Of a stretch of 64,000 bases of DNA, positions 1 through 10,130 are shown piece after piece (the stretch's first letter is position 1; each line of letters begins with the position of its first letter). The DNA comes from Ramlibacter pallidus (GTDB lineage: Bacteria; Pseudomonadota; Gammaproteobacteria; Burkholderiales; Burkholderiaceae_C): the NCBI RefSeq assembly GCF_015070875.1, contig NZ_JADDIV010000005.1:186001-250000 (forward strand). The letters run 5' to 3'. The position numbers and the translations under genes are program-made. The notes under the pieces were generated by a model, which saw nothing but the letters and a program-made list of their open reading frames with translations, was not told where the DNA came from and made no database searches.

Positions 1-2238
1 CGGGATCACGGGATGGGCCAGCCGCAGGATGGCCTCGAGCACGCGGATCAGCGTGCGGCGCGTGCCGCGCTGCTGCGCAGCGTCGCCGCCCTGCACCTGC
101 ACCTTCGCGATCTCGAGGTACCAGTCGCAGTACTCGTCCCAGACGAACTGGTAGACCGTGTTGGCGACGTTGTCGAGGCGGTACTCGGCGAAGCCGGCGG
201 CGACGGCCGCCTCGGCCTTCTGCAGGCGCGAGATGATCCAGCGGTCCGCCTGCGTGAGCGTGGCGCCCTGTTCCGACAGGTCGTGGCCCTCGCAGTTCAT
301 CAGTACGAACCGCGTCGCATTCCAGAGCTTGTTGCAGAAGTTGCGGTAGCCCTCGCAGCGCTTGGCGTCGAAGTTGATCGAGCGGCCCAGCGTGGCCAGC
401 GCCGCAAAGGTAAAGCGCAGCGCATCGGCCCCATACGCCGGGATGCCCTCCGGGAATTCCTTCTCCGTGTTCTTGCGCACGGCGGGTGCCGTCTCCGGCT
501 TGCGCAGGCCGGTCGTTCGCTTGTCCAGCAGCGGTGCCAGGGCGATGCCGTCGATCAGGTCGACCGGGTCCAGCACGTTGCCTTCGGACTTGCTCATCTT
601 GCGGCCCTGCGCATCGCGCACCAGGCCGTGGATGTAGACGTGGCGGAACGGCACCTGCCCCGTGAAGTGGGTCGTCATCATGATCATCCGGGCGACCCAG
701 AAGAAGATGATGTCGTAGCCGGTCACCAGCACGCTGGAGGGCAGGTACAGGTCCATGTCCTGCGTCTTCTCCGGCCAGCCCATCGTGGAGAAGGGCACCA
801 GCGCGGAGGAGTACCACGTGTCCAGCACGTCGGCGTCGCGCACGAGCTTGTGCCCGGGCGCCTGCGCCTGCGCTTCTTCCTCGCTGCGCGCGACGTACAC
901 GTTGCCGAGCTCGTCGTACCAGGCGGGGATCTGGTGGCCCCACCAGAGCTGGCGCGAGATGCACCAGTCCTGGATGTTGTGCATCCACTGGTTGTAGGTG
1001 TTGACCCAGTTCTCCGGCACGAAGCGCACCGCGCCGCTGTCGACGGCGTCGATGGCCTTCTGCGCGATGGACTTGCCCGTGGGATCCTGCGCGCTGGCCT
1101 TCGTCATCGCCACGAACCACTGGTCGGTGAGCATGGGCTCGACGACCTGGCCGGTGCGGGCGCAGCGCGGCACCATCAGCTTGTGCTTCTTCGTCTCGGC
1201 CAGCAGGCCCTGCGCCTCCAGGTCCGCCACGACCTTCTTGCGCGCGACGAAACGGTCGAGCCCCTGGTACGCCGCCGGCGCGTGCTCGTTGATCTTCGCG
1301 TCCAGCGTCAGCACGCCGATCATCGGCAGCTGGTGGCGCTGGCCCACGGCGTAGTCGTTCGCGTCGTGCGCGGGCGTGACCTTCACGACGCCGGTGCCGA
1401 AGGCCTTGTCGACGTAGTCGTCGGCGATGATGGGGATGTCGCGCTCGCTGAGCGGCAGCCGCACCGACTTGCCGACCAGGTGCCGATAGCGTTCGTCCTC
1501 GGGATGCACCATCACCGCCACGTCGCCGAGCATCGTCTCGGGACGCGTGGTGGCCACCGTCAGGTGGCCGGAGCCGTCGGAAAGGGGGTAGCGGATGTGC
1601 CAGAGGAAGCCGTCCTCCTCCTCGCTCTCGACCTCCAGGTCGCTCACCGCCGTCTTCAGCTCCGGGTCCCAGTTCACCAGCCGCTTGCCGCGGTAGATCA
1701 GGCCCTGGCGGTACAGCGTCACGAAGGTTTCCGTCACGATCTTCGAGAGCTTCTCGTCCATCGTGAAGTACTCGTGCGACCAGTCCACGCTGTCGCCCAT
1801 GCGGCGCATCTGCGTGGTGATGGTGTTGCCGGACTTCTCCTTCCACTCCCAGACCTTGCGCACGAAGTCCTCGCGGCCGAGGTCGTGGCGGCTCGTGCCC
1901 TGTTCCTGCAGCTGGCGTTCGACGACGATCTGCGTGGCGATGCCGGCGTGGTCCGTGCCCGGGACCCACAGCGTGTTGAACCCGCGCATCCGGTGGTAGC
2001 GCGTGAGGCTGTCCATGATCGTCTGGTTGAACGCGTGCCCCATGTGCAGGGTGCCGGTGACGTTCGGCGGCGGCAGCTGGATGGCGAACGAGGGTTCGCC
2101 GGCCCGCGGCTCGCCGGTGCCGCGGAAGCCCGCGCGCGCATAGCCGCGCTGTTCCCACAGCGGTCCCCACTTGGCCTCGATGGCGGCGGGTTCGAAGGAC
2201 TTGGAGAGGCTGTTCAGCCCAGGTTGTTCGTTGCTCAC
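1..2238 (-). CDS. valS: Valyl-tRNA synthetase, C-terminus beyond window edge
   Basis: Class I aminoacyl-tRNA synthetase that charges tRNA-Val in the cytoplasm. The window holds 746 codons from the N-terminus; the usual length is about 950, so roughly the last 200 residues (anticodon-binding end and coiled coil) lie outside. Visible motifs are the HIGH-type signature HMGH at residues 65-68 within [14 protein letters not shown], and KMSKS at 547-551. The last residues in the window read LRLAHPVIP, a conserved ValRS stretch in the anticodon-binding domain. I chose the GTG at 2236-2238 because it gives the family N-terminus directly before the [14 protein letters not shown] block; no better ATG is in frame. 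It lies 35 bp downstream of the DUF2783 gene in the same direction. Confidence 0.97.
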   Translation of the reverse strand, partial: MSNEQPGLNSLSKSFEPAAIEAKWGPLWEQRGYARAGFRGTGEPRAGEPSFAIQLPPPNVTGTLHMGHAFNQTIMDSLTRYHRMRGFNTLWVPGTDHAGIATQIVVERQLQEQGTSRHDLGREDFVRKVWEWKEKSGNTITTQMRRMGDSVDWSHEYFTMDEKLSKIVTETFVTLYRQGLIYRGKRLVNWDPELKTAVSDLEVESEEEDGFLWHIRYPLSDGSGHLTVATTRPETMLGDVAVMVHPEDERYRHLVGKSVRLPLSERDIPIIADDYVDKAFGTGVVKVTPAHDANDYAVGQRHQLPMIGVLTLDAKINEHAPAAYQGLDRFVARKKVVADLEAQGLLAETKKHKLMVPRCARTGQVVEPMLTDQWFVAMTKASAQDPTGKSIAQKAIDAVDSGAVRFVPENWVNTYNQWMHNIQDWCISRQLWWGHQIPAWYDELGNVYVARSEEEAQAQAPGHKLVRDADVLDTWYSSALVPFSTMGWPEKTQDMDLYLPSSVLVTGYDIIFFWVARMIMMTTHFTGQVPFRHVYIHGLVRDAQGRKMSKSEGNVLDPVDLIDGIALAPLLDKRTTGLRKPETAPAVRKNTEKEFPEGIPAYGADALRFTFAALATLGRSINFDAKRCEGYRNFCNKLWNATRFVLMNCEGHDLSEQGATLTQADRWIISRLQKAEAAVAAGFAEYRLDNVANTVYQFVWDEYCDWYLEIAKVQVQGGDAAQQRGTRRTLIRVLEAILRLAHPVIP

Positions 2239-2273
2239 CGGGGGATTTTAAGAGCCCGCCCGGTGCCGTGCCT

Positions 2274-2462
2274 TCAGGAGGGAAGCTGCCGCGCCGCCTC
2301 CACGCATTCCTTCAGCGCCCTGGCATCGCCCACCTGGTTCGCGAGCAGGAGGATCAGGCGCGCGTTCAGCAGGGCGGACTGGCGTTCGTCCAGGCCCTGG
2401 TGCGCATCGAGCAGCTGCTCGTAGAACGCGTCGGCGTCCGGCTGGCTCAGGGTCGGTTTCAT
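2274..2462 (-). CDS. DUF2783 small protein
   Basis: A 62-residue protein resembling the DUF2783 family, which commonly sits beside FAD-dependent aromatic monooxygenases; its function is unknown. Features seen: LSQPDADAFYEQLLDAHQGL at the start, then a mostly helical body with LLNARLILLLANQVGD. Its ATG overlaps the stop of the upstream monooxygenase gene (ATGA), so the two are probably translationally coupled and work together. There is no signal peptide or clear membrane span. It may be an accessory subunit or stability factor for the flavoprotein, which is inference only. Confidence 0.75.
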   Translation of the reverse strand: MKPTLSQPDADAFYEQLLDAHQGLDERQSALLNARLILLLANQVGDARALKECVEAARQLPS

Positions 2463-4177
2463 GCGTTCTCCTCCAGTTGCGCGCCGAGGGCCTGGCCGAC
2501 GGCGTGCACCAGGAAGGCGTCCACGCCTTCGCCCGTGGCGGCGACGTAGCTGTCCGGCCGCACCAGGGCCCACGCATGCCCGAAGACGTGGCAGGCACCC
2601 TGCAGGTGGCCCTTCGGGTCGCGGACGTGCTCGAGGGCGCCGGGCCGGTCCTGCGGGCCCAGCACCTGCACGCAGCGCACCGGGGCCGTCTCGGCGAGGC
2701 CGCGCAGCCGGGCCAGGGCGCCCGCGGAGGCCGTGCCGAACAGCAGCACCAGCAAGGCACCGTCGGCCCAGCGCAGCAGGTCGTTCACTTCGCCGCGGCT
2801 GCCGTCGGCCCATTCGAAAGCCACGTTCTGCACCGACTGCCCGCCGGTGCGGTCGCAGGCGCTCGTGCGCGTGTACGGATTCGCGATCGCCATGCGCCCC
2901 GTGTTCACGAACATCCGGGCGAACACCTGTTGCCGCGCCAGGCTCAAGGCTGCGTCCCGGAACAGCTTCTCGACCGGCGTTGCCGGGCGCAGGTAGCGCG
3001 CGGTGCGGTTGGTGACCAGCACGTTCTGCTGCGCCGCCTCGTGCCGCTCCTCGTGGTAGCTGTCCAGCAGGGCGGGGGCGGCGCGGCCGTGCAGCACGGC
3101 GGCGAGCTTCCAGGCCAGGTTGTCCGCGTCCGCGATGCCGGTGTTGCCGCCGCGCGCGCCGAACGGGCTGACCACCTTGGCCGAGTCGCCCATGAAGAAG
3201 ACGCGCCCGTGCCGCATCCGGTCGACGCATTCGCTGCGGTATGCGTAAGGCCCGACCCAGACGATCTCGATGCCGGCATCGGCACCGAACTGGCGCGTGA
3301 GCCGCTCGCGGACGACGTCTTCCCGGCTCACCTCCGCCGGGTCGGCATCGGGCGCCATCTGGTAGTCGATGCGCCAGACGTTGTCGCCCATCAGGTGCTG
3401 CCAGACCGCGCGGTTCTCGTTGAAGGGCGCCTCGATCCAGGTGTGCCGCTCCACCGGCGGGGTCTTGGTGAAGCGCACGTCGGCGATGCACCAGCGGTCG
3501 TCACCCTTCTTCGCCGTGACGGAGGCGCCCACCCATTGGCGGAAAGGGCTGTGCGAGCCGGTGGCGTCGATCACGTAGTCGGCGCGCAGGGTGTAGTCGC
3601 CCGCGGGCGTCGTGACGGCCAGCGTTGCCGCCTCGCCGTCCTGGCGGAAGGACGTGACGCGGTTCTGCCAGCGCAGTTCGACCTGGCCCAGCGCATAGAT
3701 GCGATCGACGAGGTAGGCCTCGATGTAGAACTGCTGGATGTTGATGAAGGGGGGCTGGGTGGAGAGGTTGTAGGCGCTCTGCTGGCGCAGGTCGAACGAA
3801 TACACCTCGTCGTTGCCGGCGAAGGTGCGCCCGACGCTCCACTGGATGCCCTTGGCCGCGATGTGACCGTAGATGCCCAGGCGCTCGAAGATCTCCAGCG
3901 ACTTCTGCGTGTAGCAGATGCCGCGCGACGACGCGCCCTTCACGCCGACCGTGTTGTCCTCGTCGAGCAGCACCGCGGGGATGCCGTATTGCGCCAGCGC
4001 GCAGGCCGCCGTGAGCCCCGTGATGCCGCCGCCCACGATCACGACGGGATGGTGGCTCGCCTGGCCGGAGGCGATCTCCGGCGGTTCGCGGAAGGGGTAC
4101 TCCGGCAGCTCGTAGCCGCTGCCGGAGGTGAACTCATAGCCGTTGGAATGCGCCATCTCGGCGTAGCGATCCGCCAT
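2459..4177 (-). CDS. FAD-dependent aromatic-ring monooxygenase (MhpA-like)
   Basis: A 572-residue class A flavoprotein hydroxylase of the PHBH/MhpA type. The Rossmann motif VGGGITGL lies at about residues 48-55, the DG-like segment DATG at 204-207, and the second FAD motif GDSAKVVSPFGARGGNTG starts at 330; a C-terminal thioredoxin-like domain follows. Such enzymes hydroxylate phenolic acids with NAD(P)H and O2. The true start is the ATG at 4175-4177, preceded by an AGGAGG ribosome site; the open frame extends further upstream only as overlap with the neighbour. The VOC gene upstream and DUF2783 downstream suggest an aromatic catabolic module, but the substrate cannot be read from the sequence. 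A hairpin at 4192-4210 separates it from the VOC gene. Confidence 0.88.
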   Translation of the reverse strand: MADRYAEMAHSNGYEFTSGSGYELPEYPFREPPEIASGQASHHPVVIVGGGITGLTAACALAQYGIPAVLLDEDNTVGVKGASSRGICYTQKSLEIFERLGIYGHIAAKGIQWSVGRTFAGNDEVYSFDLRQQSAYNLSTQPPFINIQQFYIEAYLVDRIYALGQVELRWQNRVTSFRQDGEAATLAVTTPAGDYTLRADYVIDATGSHSPFRQWVGASVTAKKGDDRWCIADVRFTKTPPVERHTWIEAPFNENRAVWQHLMGDNVWRIDYQMAPDADPAEVSREDVVRERLTRQFGADAGIEIVWVGPYAYRSECVDRMRHGRVFFMGDSAKVVSPFGARGGNTGIADADNLAWKLAAVLHGRAAPALLDSYHEERHEAAQQNVLVTNRTARYLRPATPVEKLFRDAALSLARQQVFARMFVNTGRMAIANPYTRTSACDRTGGQSVQNVAFEWADGSRGEVNDLLRWADGALLVLLFGTASAGALARLRGLAETAPVRCVQVLGPQDRPGALEHVRDPKGHLQGACHVFGHAWALVRPDSYVAATGEGVDAFLVHAVGQALGAQLEENA

Positions 4178-4218
4178 CTTGCCTCCTGTTCGCCTGCCGG
4201 CGCGGCAGGCCTGCCGAC

Positions 4219-4836
4219 CTATTTCTTCACGAACTCCGGCCGGTCGTTCTGCTGCGGCTTGAGCGGCGCGGCCGCCTTGCCCTCGGCGCGGTCGCGGCGC
4301 CATTGCTCCTTGCGCGCGGTCCACTCCTTCAGGCGCGCGTGCGCCGTCTTGCTCTCCTGCAGCATCTGGAACTCGTCGGCCAGCTGCGCGGTGAGTTCCA
4401 GGCGCACGCCGTTCGGGTCGAAGAAGTAGATGCTGTGGAAGATGTGGTGGTCGGTGATGCCGAGCACCTCGACGCCGTGCGCCTCCAGCCGGGCCTTCAT
4501 GTCGCGCAGCGCCTGCACGGAGTCGACGCGGAAGGAGATGTGGTTGACCCACTTCGGCGTGTTGGGCGAGGGCTCCGCCGCCTGGTCGTCGCCGAGGTCG
4601 AAGAAGGCGATGAACGAGCCGTCCTGCAGGCGGAAGAAGAAGTGCGTGTACGGGCAGTACTCGCCGGTGCTGGGCACCACGTCGCTCTGGATGATGTGGT
4701 ACAGCGGCAGGCCGAGGATGTCCTCGTAGAAGTGGCGCGTCTCCTCCGCGTCCTTCGCCCGGTAGGCGTAGTGGTGCAGCTGGTGGATCGGCGCGGGCGC
4801 GGGCAGGGTCTGCGGGTCCTTCAGGACGGCGGCCAT
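4219..4836 (-). CDS. VOC-family protein (glyoxalase/extradiol dioxygenase fold)
   Basis: A 205-residue vicinal-oxygen-chelate protein, a fold used by extradiol dioxygenases and glyoxalases that bind a divalent metal with two His and one Glu. Candidate ligands are H21/H22 (IHQLHHYAYRAKD), H99 (WVNHISFRV) and E148 (GVRLELTAQ). The charged C-terminal tail (EWTARKEQWRRDRAEGK) is unusual for a bare VOC domain. The ATG at 4834-4836 has AGGAG at good spacing, so longer starts are rejected. It is the first gene of the VOC-monooxygenase-DUF2783 set, which fits ring cleavage after hydroxylation. The exact reaction is not identifiable. Confidence 0.85.
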   Translation of the reverse strand: MAAVLKDPQTLPAPAPIHQLHHYAYRAKDAEETRHFYEDILGLPLYHIIQSDVVPSTGEYCPYTHFFFRLQDGSFIAFFDLGDDQAAEPSPNTPKWVNHISFRVDSVQALRDMKARLEAHGVEVLGITDHHIFHSIYFFDPNGVRLELTAQLADEFQMLQESKTAHARLKEWTARKEQWRRDRAEGKAAAPLKPQQNDRPEFVKK

Positions 4837-4870
4837 GGGGGCTCCTGATTCAACTATGCGTAATGCATTT

Positions 4871-4899
4871 ACTATAACGTAACGCTCAGCGGCGGCCAA
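4871..4899 (-). promoter_or_regulatory. Sigma-70-type promoter for the VOC/monooxygenase operon
   Basis: On the minus strand a TTGGCC (-35) and TATAGT (-10) are separated by exactly 17 bp, about 35 bp upstream of the VOC start codon. The AT-rich stretch TGCGTAATG...CGTAACGCT across and downstream of the -10 is an imperfect inverted repeat (6 of 9 matches) and could be an operator. This is a pattern match only. Confidence 0.5.
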
Positions 4900-5076
4900 A
4901 CGCGTCCATGCCGACCGGTTCGAGAACGCTTATCAACTGGATCGATTTCATAGCCATCGGCCATGGCTTGCCATTGAGGCAGGCTATTAGACGGCGCTGC
5001 CTCGCCTCACTACCCTTTGCAGCGTCCCCGGCGCATCCGGGGCAGGCTTCTTCACCCCGCAACCCAGGAGACATCC

Positions 5077-5499
5077 ATGGCAGCCCTCAAAGGATCGAAG
5101 ACCGAAGAGAACCTGAAGGCCGCGTTCGCCGGCGAGTCCCAGGCCAACCGCCGCTACCTGTACTTCGCGAACAAGGCCGACGTGGAAGGGCAGAACGACG
5201 TGGCGGCGCTGTTCCGTTCCACGGCCGAGGGCGAGACGGGCCACGCGCACGGCCACCTCGAATGGCTGGAGCAGTGCGGCGACCCGGCCACCGGGCTGCC
5301 GATCGGCAGCACGCGCGACAACCTCAAGGCGGCCGTGGCGGGCGAGACCCACGAGTACACCGACATGTACCCGGGCATGGCGCGCACCGCCCGCGAGGAA
5401 GGCTTCGACGAGATCGCCGACTGGTTCGAGACCCTCGCCAAGGCGGAGCGGTCGCACGCGAACCGCTACACCAAGGCGCTGAACGAACTGGCCGACTGA
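5077..5499 (+). CDS. Rubrerythrin (diiron domain only)
   Basis: A 140-residue ferritin-like four-helix protein that reduces hydrogen peroxide at a diiron site. Ligands are visible as E20, E53-x2-H56, E90 and E124-x2-H127. Classical rubrerythrins carry a C-terminal rubredoxin domain; this one stops at the four-helix bundle, so electrons must come from another protein. The ATG at 5077 follows AGGAG at good spacing. The next two genes (CCG/4Fe-4S protein and DUF3501) form a recurrent trio with this type of rubrerythrin in proteobacteria, and the Fe-S protein is the natural candidate for its electron donor (inference). Confidence 0.93.
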   Translation: MAALKGSKTEENLKAAFAGESQANRRYLYFANKADVEGQNDVAALFRSTAEGETGHAHGHLEWLEQCGDPATGLPIGSTRDNLKAAVAGETHEYTDMYPGMARTAREEGFDEIADWFETLAKAERSHANRYTKALNELAD

Positions 5500-5585
5500 G
5501 CGCCGGGCATCGAGCGGACGGCGCGGCGGATGCCGGCGCCCTTCGCCGGACGTCCCGCGCAACGCAGAACGCACACGGAGACCGC

Positions 5586-6941
5586 ATGCCCGTCCGAGAA
5601 GGCAGCCTCGAGGCGCCGACCCGCCATCCCATCGCCTGGAAGACGCCGGAGTACCACGACGAGGCGGCGGCCTTCCGGGAAATGGAGCGCATCTTCGACA
5701 TCTGCCACGGCTGCCGCCGCTGCGTCAGCCTGTGCGGGGCCTTCCCCACCCTGTTCGACCTGGTGGACGAAGGCCGGACGGGCGAGCTCGATGGCGTGGA
5801 CCGGAAGGACTACTGGAAGGTCGTCGACCAGTGCTACCTGTGCGACCTCTGCTACATGACCAAGTGTCCCTATGTGCCGCCGCACGAATGGAACCTGGAC
5901 TTCCCGCACACCATGCTGCGGGCCAAGGCGATCAAGTTCCGCAAGGGCGGCGTCGACGCGGGCTCGAAGCTCATGTCGTCGACCGACGTGCACGGGCAAC
6001 TCGCGGGCATCCCGGTGGTCGTGCAGGTCGTCAACGCGGTGAACCAGACGAAGCCGGTGCGCGCGCTGATGGAAAGCACGCTGCATGTCGACCGCAACGC
6101 CTGGCTGCCGGCCCTCGCCACCCGCAAGTTCCGCAAGGCGGCGCCGGCATCGGCGGACCTGCCGGTGAAGAACGGCGAACGCACGCCCGGCAAGGTGGCG
6201 ATCTTCTCGACCTGCTACATCAACTACAACGAGCCCGGCATCGGGCTCGACCTGCTGAAGGTGCTCGCGCACAACGAGATCCCGTACGTGCTCGTCGAGA
6301 AGGAGAAGTGCTGCGGCATGCCCAAGCTGGAGCTGGGCGACCTGGAGTCGGTGGATGCGAGCAAGCGCGCCAACATCCCGGTGCTGGCCAGGTATGCGGC
6401 CGAGGGCTACGCGATCCTGTCCGCGGTGCCCAGCTGCACCCTGATGTTCAAGCAGGAGATCCCGCTGATGTACCCGGACGACGCCGAGGTGCAGGCCGTG
6501 AAGGCGGCGATGTGGGACCCGTTCGAGTACCTCGCCGCGCGCCGGCGCGACGGCCTGATCAAGACCGAGTTCCCCACGCCGCTGGGCAAGGTGAGCTACC
6601 ACGTCCCCTGCCACAGCCGGGTGCAGAACTTCGGGAAGAAGACCGAGGAGATGCTGAAGATGGTGCCCGGCACCTCGGTGCACACCAACGAACGCTGTTC
6701 GGGGCATGCCGGGACCTTCGGCGTCAAGAAGCCCTACCACGAGGTCGCGATGAAGATCGGCAAGCCGCTCTTCAAGCGCATGGCGGAGCACCCGCAGGGC
6801 GGCGCACCCGACTACATCAGCTCCGACTGCCCGCTGGGCGGCCACCACATCGCCCAGGGATTCGACCGCAACCAGCTGGGTGCGCCACGCCTGGCGCACC
6901 CGCTCACGCTGCTGCGCACCGCCTACGGCCTGGACGAATGA
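5586..6941 (+). CDS. 4Fe-4S / CCG-domain heterodisulfide-reductase-like protein
   Basis: A 451-residue cytoplasmic iron-sulfur protein related to GlpC/HdrD. Eight cysteines form two [4Fe-4S] sets: C40, C43, C46, C50 (CHGCRRCVSLC) and C83, C86, C89, C94 (CYLCDLCYMTKC). Two cysteine-rich CCG-type domains follow; the first has KCCGMPKLELGD, while the second reads ERCSGHAGTFG, so Ser replaces one Cys of the usual CCG. It lies between rubrerythrin and DUF3501 in one direction, with 1 bp before the next gene, so it is probably cotranscribed. A role in passing electrons to rubrerythrin is likely but inferred. The start has a GGAG ribosome site. Confidence 0.87.
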   Translation: MPVREGSLEAPTRHPIAWKTPEYHDEAAAFREMERIFDICHGCRRCVSLCGAFPTLFDLVDEGRTGELDGVDRKDYWKVVDQCYLCDLCYMTKCPYVPPHEWNLDFPHTMLRAKAIKFRKGGVDAGSKLMSSTDVHGQLAGIPVVVQVVNAVNQTKPVRALMESTLHVDRNAWLPALATRKFRKAAPASADLPVKNGERTPGKVAIFSTCYINYNEPGIGLDLLKVLAHNEIPYVLVEKEKCCGMPKLELGDLESVDASKRANIPVLARYAAEGYAILSAVPSCTLMFKQEIPLMYPDDAEVQAVKAAMWDPFEYLAARRRDGLIKTEFPTPLGKVSYHVPCHSRVQNFGKKTEEMLKMVPGTSVHTNERCSGHAGTFGVKKPYHEVAMKIGKPLFKRMAEHPQGGAPDYISSDCPLGGHHIAQGFDRNQLGAPRLAHPLTLLRTAYGLDE

Positions 6942-6942
6942 C

Positions 6943-7533
6943 ATGCAGTTGACCGGCCGCATCACCGCCGACAGCCTGATGACGCTGGAGGCCTATGCGA
7001 AGTGGCGCAAGCTCCACCAGAAGGAAGTGATCGCGCACCGCAAGCTGCGCAGCGTGGCCCTCGGGGAGCACATCACGGTGCAGTTCGAGAGCGAACTGAC
7101 CATGCGCTACCAGGTGCAGGAGATGCTGCGCATCGAGAAGATCTTCGAGGAAGAGGGCATCCAGGCCGAAGTCGACGCCTACGCGGCGCTGGTGCCGGAC
7201 GGCGGCAACTGGAAGGCCACGATGCTGATCGAATACCCGGACATCAACGAGCGGCGCCGCGAGCTGGCGCGCCTGATCGGCGTGCAGGACCGCATGTTCG
7301 TCGAAGTCGAGGGGCACGCGCGCGTCTACGCCATCGCCGACGAGGACCTGCCGCGCGACAACGAGGAGAAGACCTCCGCGGTGCATTTCCTGCGCTTCGA
7401 ACTCGGGGCGGCCCTGCGTGCGGCCGTGCAGGCCGGCGCGTCCGTGAAGCTGGGGTGCGACCACACCAACTACCCGGCGCACGTCACGCTGGCGCCCGAG
7501 ACCCTGGCCTCGCTGGCGGGCGACCTGCGCTGA
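6943..7533 (+). CDS. DUF3501 family protein
   Basis: A 196-residue protein of the DUF3501 family, function unknown, regularly found after the rubrerythrin and CCG genes. Seen: MTLEAYAKWRKLHQKEVIAHRK near the start, HITVQFESELTMRYQVQEMLRIEKIFEE in the middle and a C-terminal CDHTNYPAH segment whose Cys and His could bind metal. No signal peptide or membrane span. The ATG follows the upstream stop by one base. It ends convergently against ugpQ. A role in peroxide or iron handling is inferred from context alone. Confidence 0.82.
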   Translation: MQLTGRITADSLMTLEAYAKWRKLHQKEVIAHRKLRSVALGEHITVQFESELTMRYQVQEMLRIEKIFEEEGIQAEVDAYAALVPDGGNWKATMLIEYPDINERRRELARLIGVQDRMFVEVEGHARVYAIADEDLPRDNEEKTSAVHFLRFELGAALRAAVQAGASVKLGCDHTNYPAHVTLAPETLASLAGDLR

Positions 7534-8264
7534 TCAGGCCGCGGGGAAGAGGTCCACGCGGTCGGTGATGACCGCGTCGGTGCCCAGGTCCAGCAGCCGC
7601 TGGGCGGCCCACTCGTCGTTCACCGTGTAGCTCAGGCAGCGCATGCCGAGGCCCTTCGCCTTGGCCACGGTGGCGGCGTCCCACAGGGCGTGGTTGCAGA
7701 CCACCGCCATGCACTGCAGCTTCTGCGCGTAGTCCCAGCAGCCGTCCCACAGCGTGTCCAGCAGCAGGCCGCGCGGCAGCTGCGGCTGCGCCTGCAGGGC
7801 AGCCAGCAGCGACTCGGGACGGAACGACGTGAGGACGGGCGGGACGTCCTGGCCGGCCCACAGGCGGGCGGCATGGTTCGCCACCACCTCGCCGGTCTTC
7901 GCTTCCAAGCCGGGCGTGGGCTTGATCTCGATGTTCAGGAAGAAGCGGTTGGCCAGGCAGTAGCGCGCGATGTTCTCGAAGGTCGGCAGCGGTTCGCCGG
8001 CGTAGGCGCGGGAATGCCAGCTCCCCGCGTCCAGCCGCGACAGCTGGTCCCACGGCTGGTCACCGCCGGTGCCCACGCCGTTGGTCGTGCGTTCCAGCGT
8101 CGCGTCGTGCATCAGGAAGGGCACGCCGTCCGCCGACAGCTTCACGTCGCATTCGAACATGCGGTAGCCGTGCTCGGCACCGAGCTTGAAGGCGGCCAGC
8201 GTGTTCTCCGGCGCGAGCTTGCCCGCGCCGCGGTGGGCCACCCACTGCGGGTAAGGCCAGGGCG

Positions 8265-8268
<4 letters not shown>
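7534..8268 (-). CDS. ugpQ: Glycerophosphodiester phosphodiesterase
   Basis: A 244-residue cytoplasmic GDPD-family enzyme that splits glycerophosphodiesters into glycerol-3-phosphate and an alcohol. Catalytic features are H12-R13 ([14 protein letters not shown]), E21-N22, the metal pair E39/D41 ([11 protein letters not shown]) and H54 ([12 protein letters not shown]). Its ATG overlaps the stop of ugpC by four bases (ATGA). As last gene of the ugp operon it acts on imported glycerophosphodiesters, as in E. coli. No signal peptide, which distinguishes it from periplasmic GlpQ. Confidence 0.95.
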
Positions 8269-9274
<1,006 letters not shown>

Positions 9275-9275
<1 letters not shown>

Positions 9276-10129
9276 TACTTTTCCGTATCGACCAGGCCCT
9301 TGACGAACCACTTCTGCATCAGGATCACCACCACCGCCGGCGGCAGCATCGCGAGGATCGCGGTGGCCATCACGACGTTCCACTCGACGTAGACCTCGCC
9401 GAACATCAGGCGCTTGATGCCCATCACGATCGGGTACATGCGCTCGTCGGTCGTCACCAGCAGCGGCCAGAGGTACTGGTTCCAGCCGTAGATGAACTGG
9501 ATGACGAACAGGGCGGCCATGGAGGTCTTCGACAGCGGCAGCAGCACGTCCTTGAAGAAGCGCATCGGCCCGGCACCGTCCATGCGCGCCGCTTCCACCA
9601 GTTCGTCGGGCACCGTCATGAAGAACTGCCGGAACAGGAACGTGGCGGTCGCCGACGCGATCAGCGGTACCGTCAGGCCGGCCATCGAGTTGAGCATCCT
9701 CAGGTCCGAGATCACCTCGTACGTCGGGCCGATGCGCACCTCCACCGGCAGCATCAGCGTGACGAACACCATCCAGAACACGATGTTCTTCGCGGGGAAC
9801 CGGAAGTAGACGATGGCGAAGGCCGACAGGATCGAGATGGCGATCTTGCCGATGGCGATGATCAGCGCGCTCGCCAGGCTGATGCCCATCATGGGCATCG
9901 CCGGGGCGACGGTGGCGCCGGCTTCCGTCTTGCCGCCGAACAGGGCGAAGCGGTAGCTCTCGAGCATGTTGCTGCCGGGCAGCAGCGAGATGGGGTTGCT
10001 GGAGTTGATCTGCTCCGCCGTCTGCGTCGACCCGATGAAGGTCACGTAGATCGGGAAGAAGACGACCACGACCCCGAGGATCAGGATCAGGTGCGAGAAG
10101 AAATTGAGGATGGGGGTGCGCTGGATCAT
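9275..10129 (-). CDS. ugpE: sn-Glycerol-3-phosphate ABC permease UgpE
   Basis: A 284-residue inner-membrane permease with about six predicted spans, the first at residues 12-32. The EAA loop that docks on the ATPase reads [26 protein letters not shown]. It pairs with UgpA to form the channel. There is 1 bp between the ugpA stop and this ATG, and its stop overlaps the ugpC start, so the transporter genes form a tight operon. Length and topology are normal for UgpE/MalG-type permeases. Confidence 0.95.
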
Positions 10130-10130
10130 G

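Noticed and set aside
13..2424. 803-codon plus-strand open frame
   Set aside because: It is the reverse shadow of valS; the minus strand gives an intact ValRS with HIGH and KMSKS motifs, while this frame has no recognisable domain.
4192..4210. Hairpin GCCTGCC/GGCAGGC between the VOC and monooxygenase genes
   Set aside because: No T tract on either strand, so it is not a terminator; it may stabilise mRNA, but nothing further can be supported.
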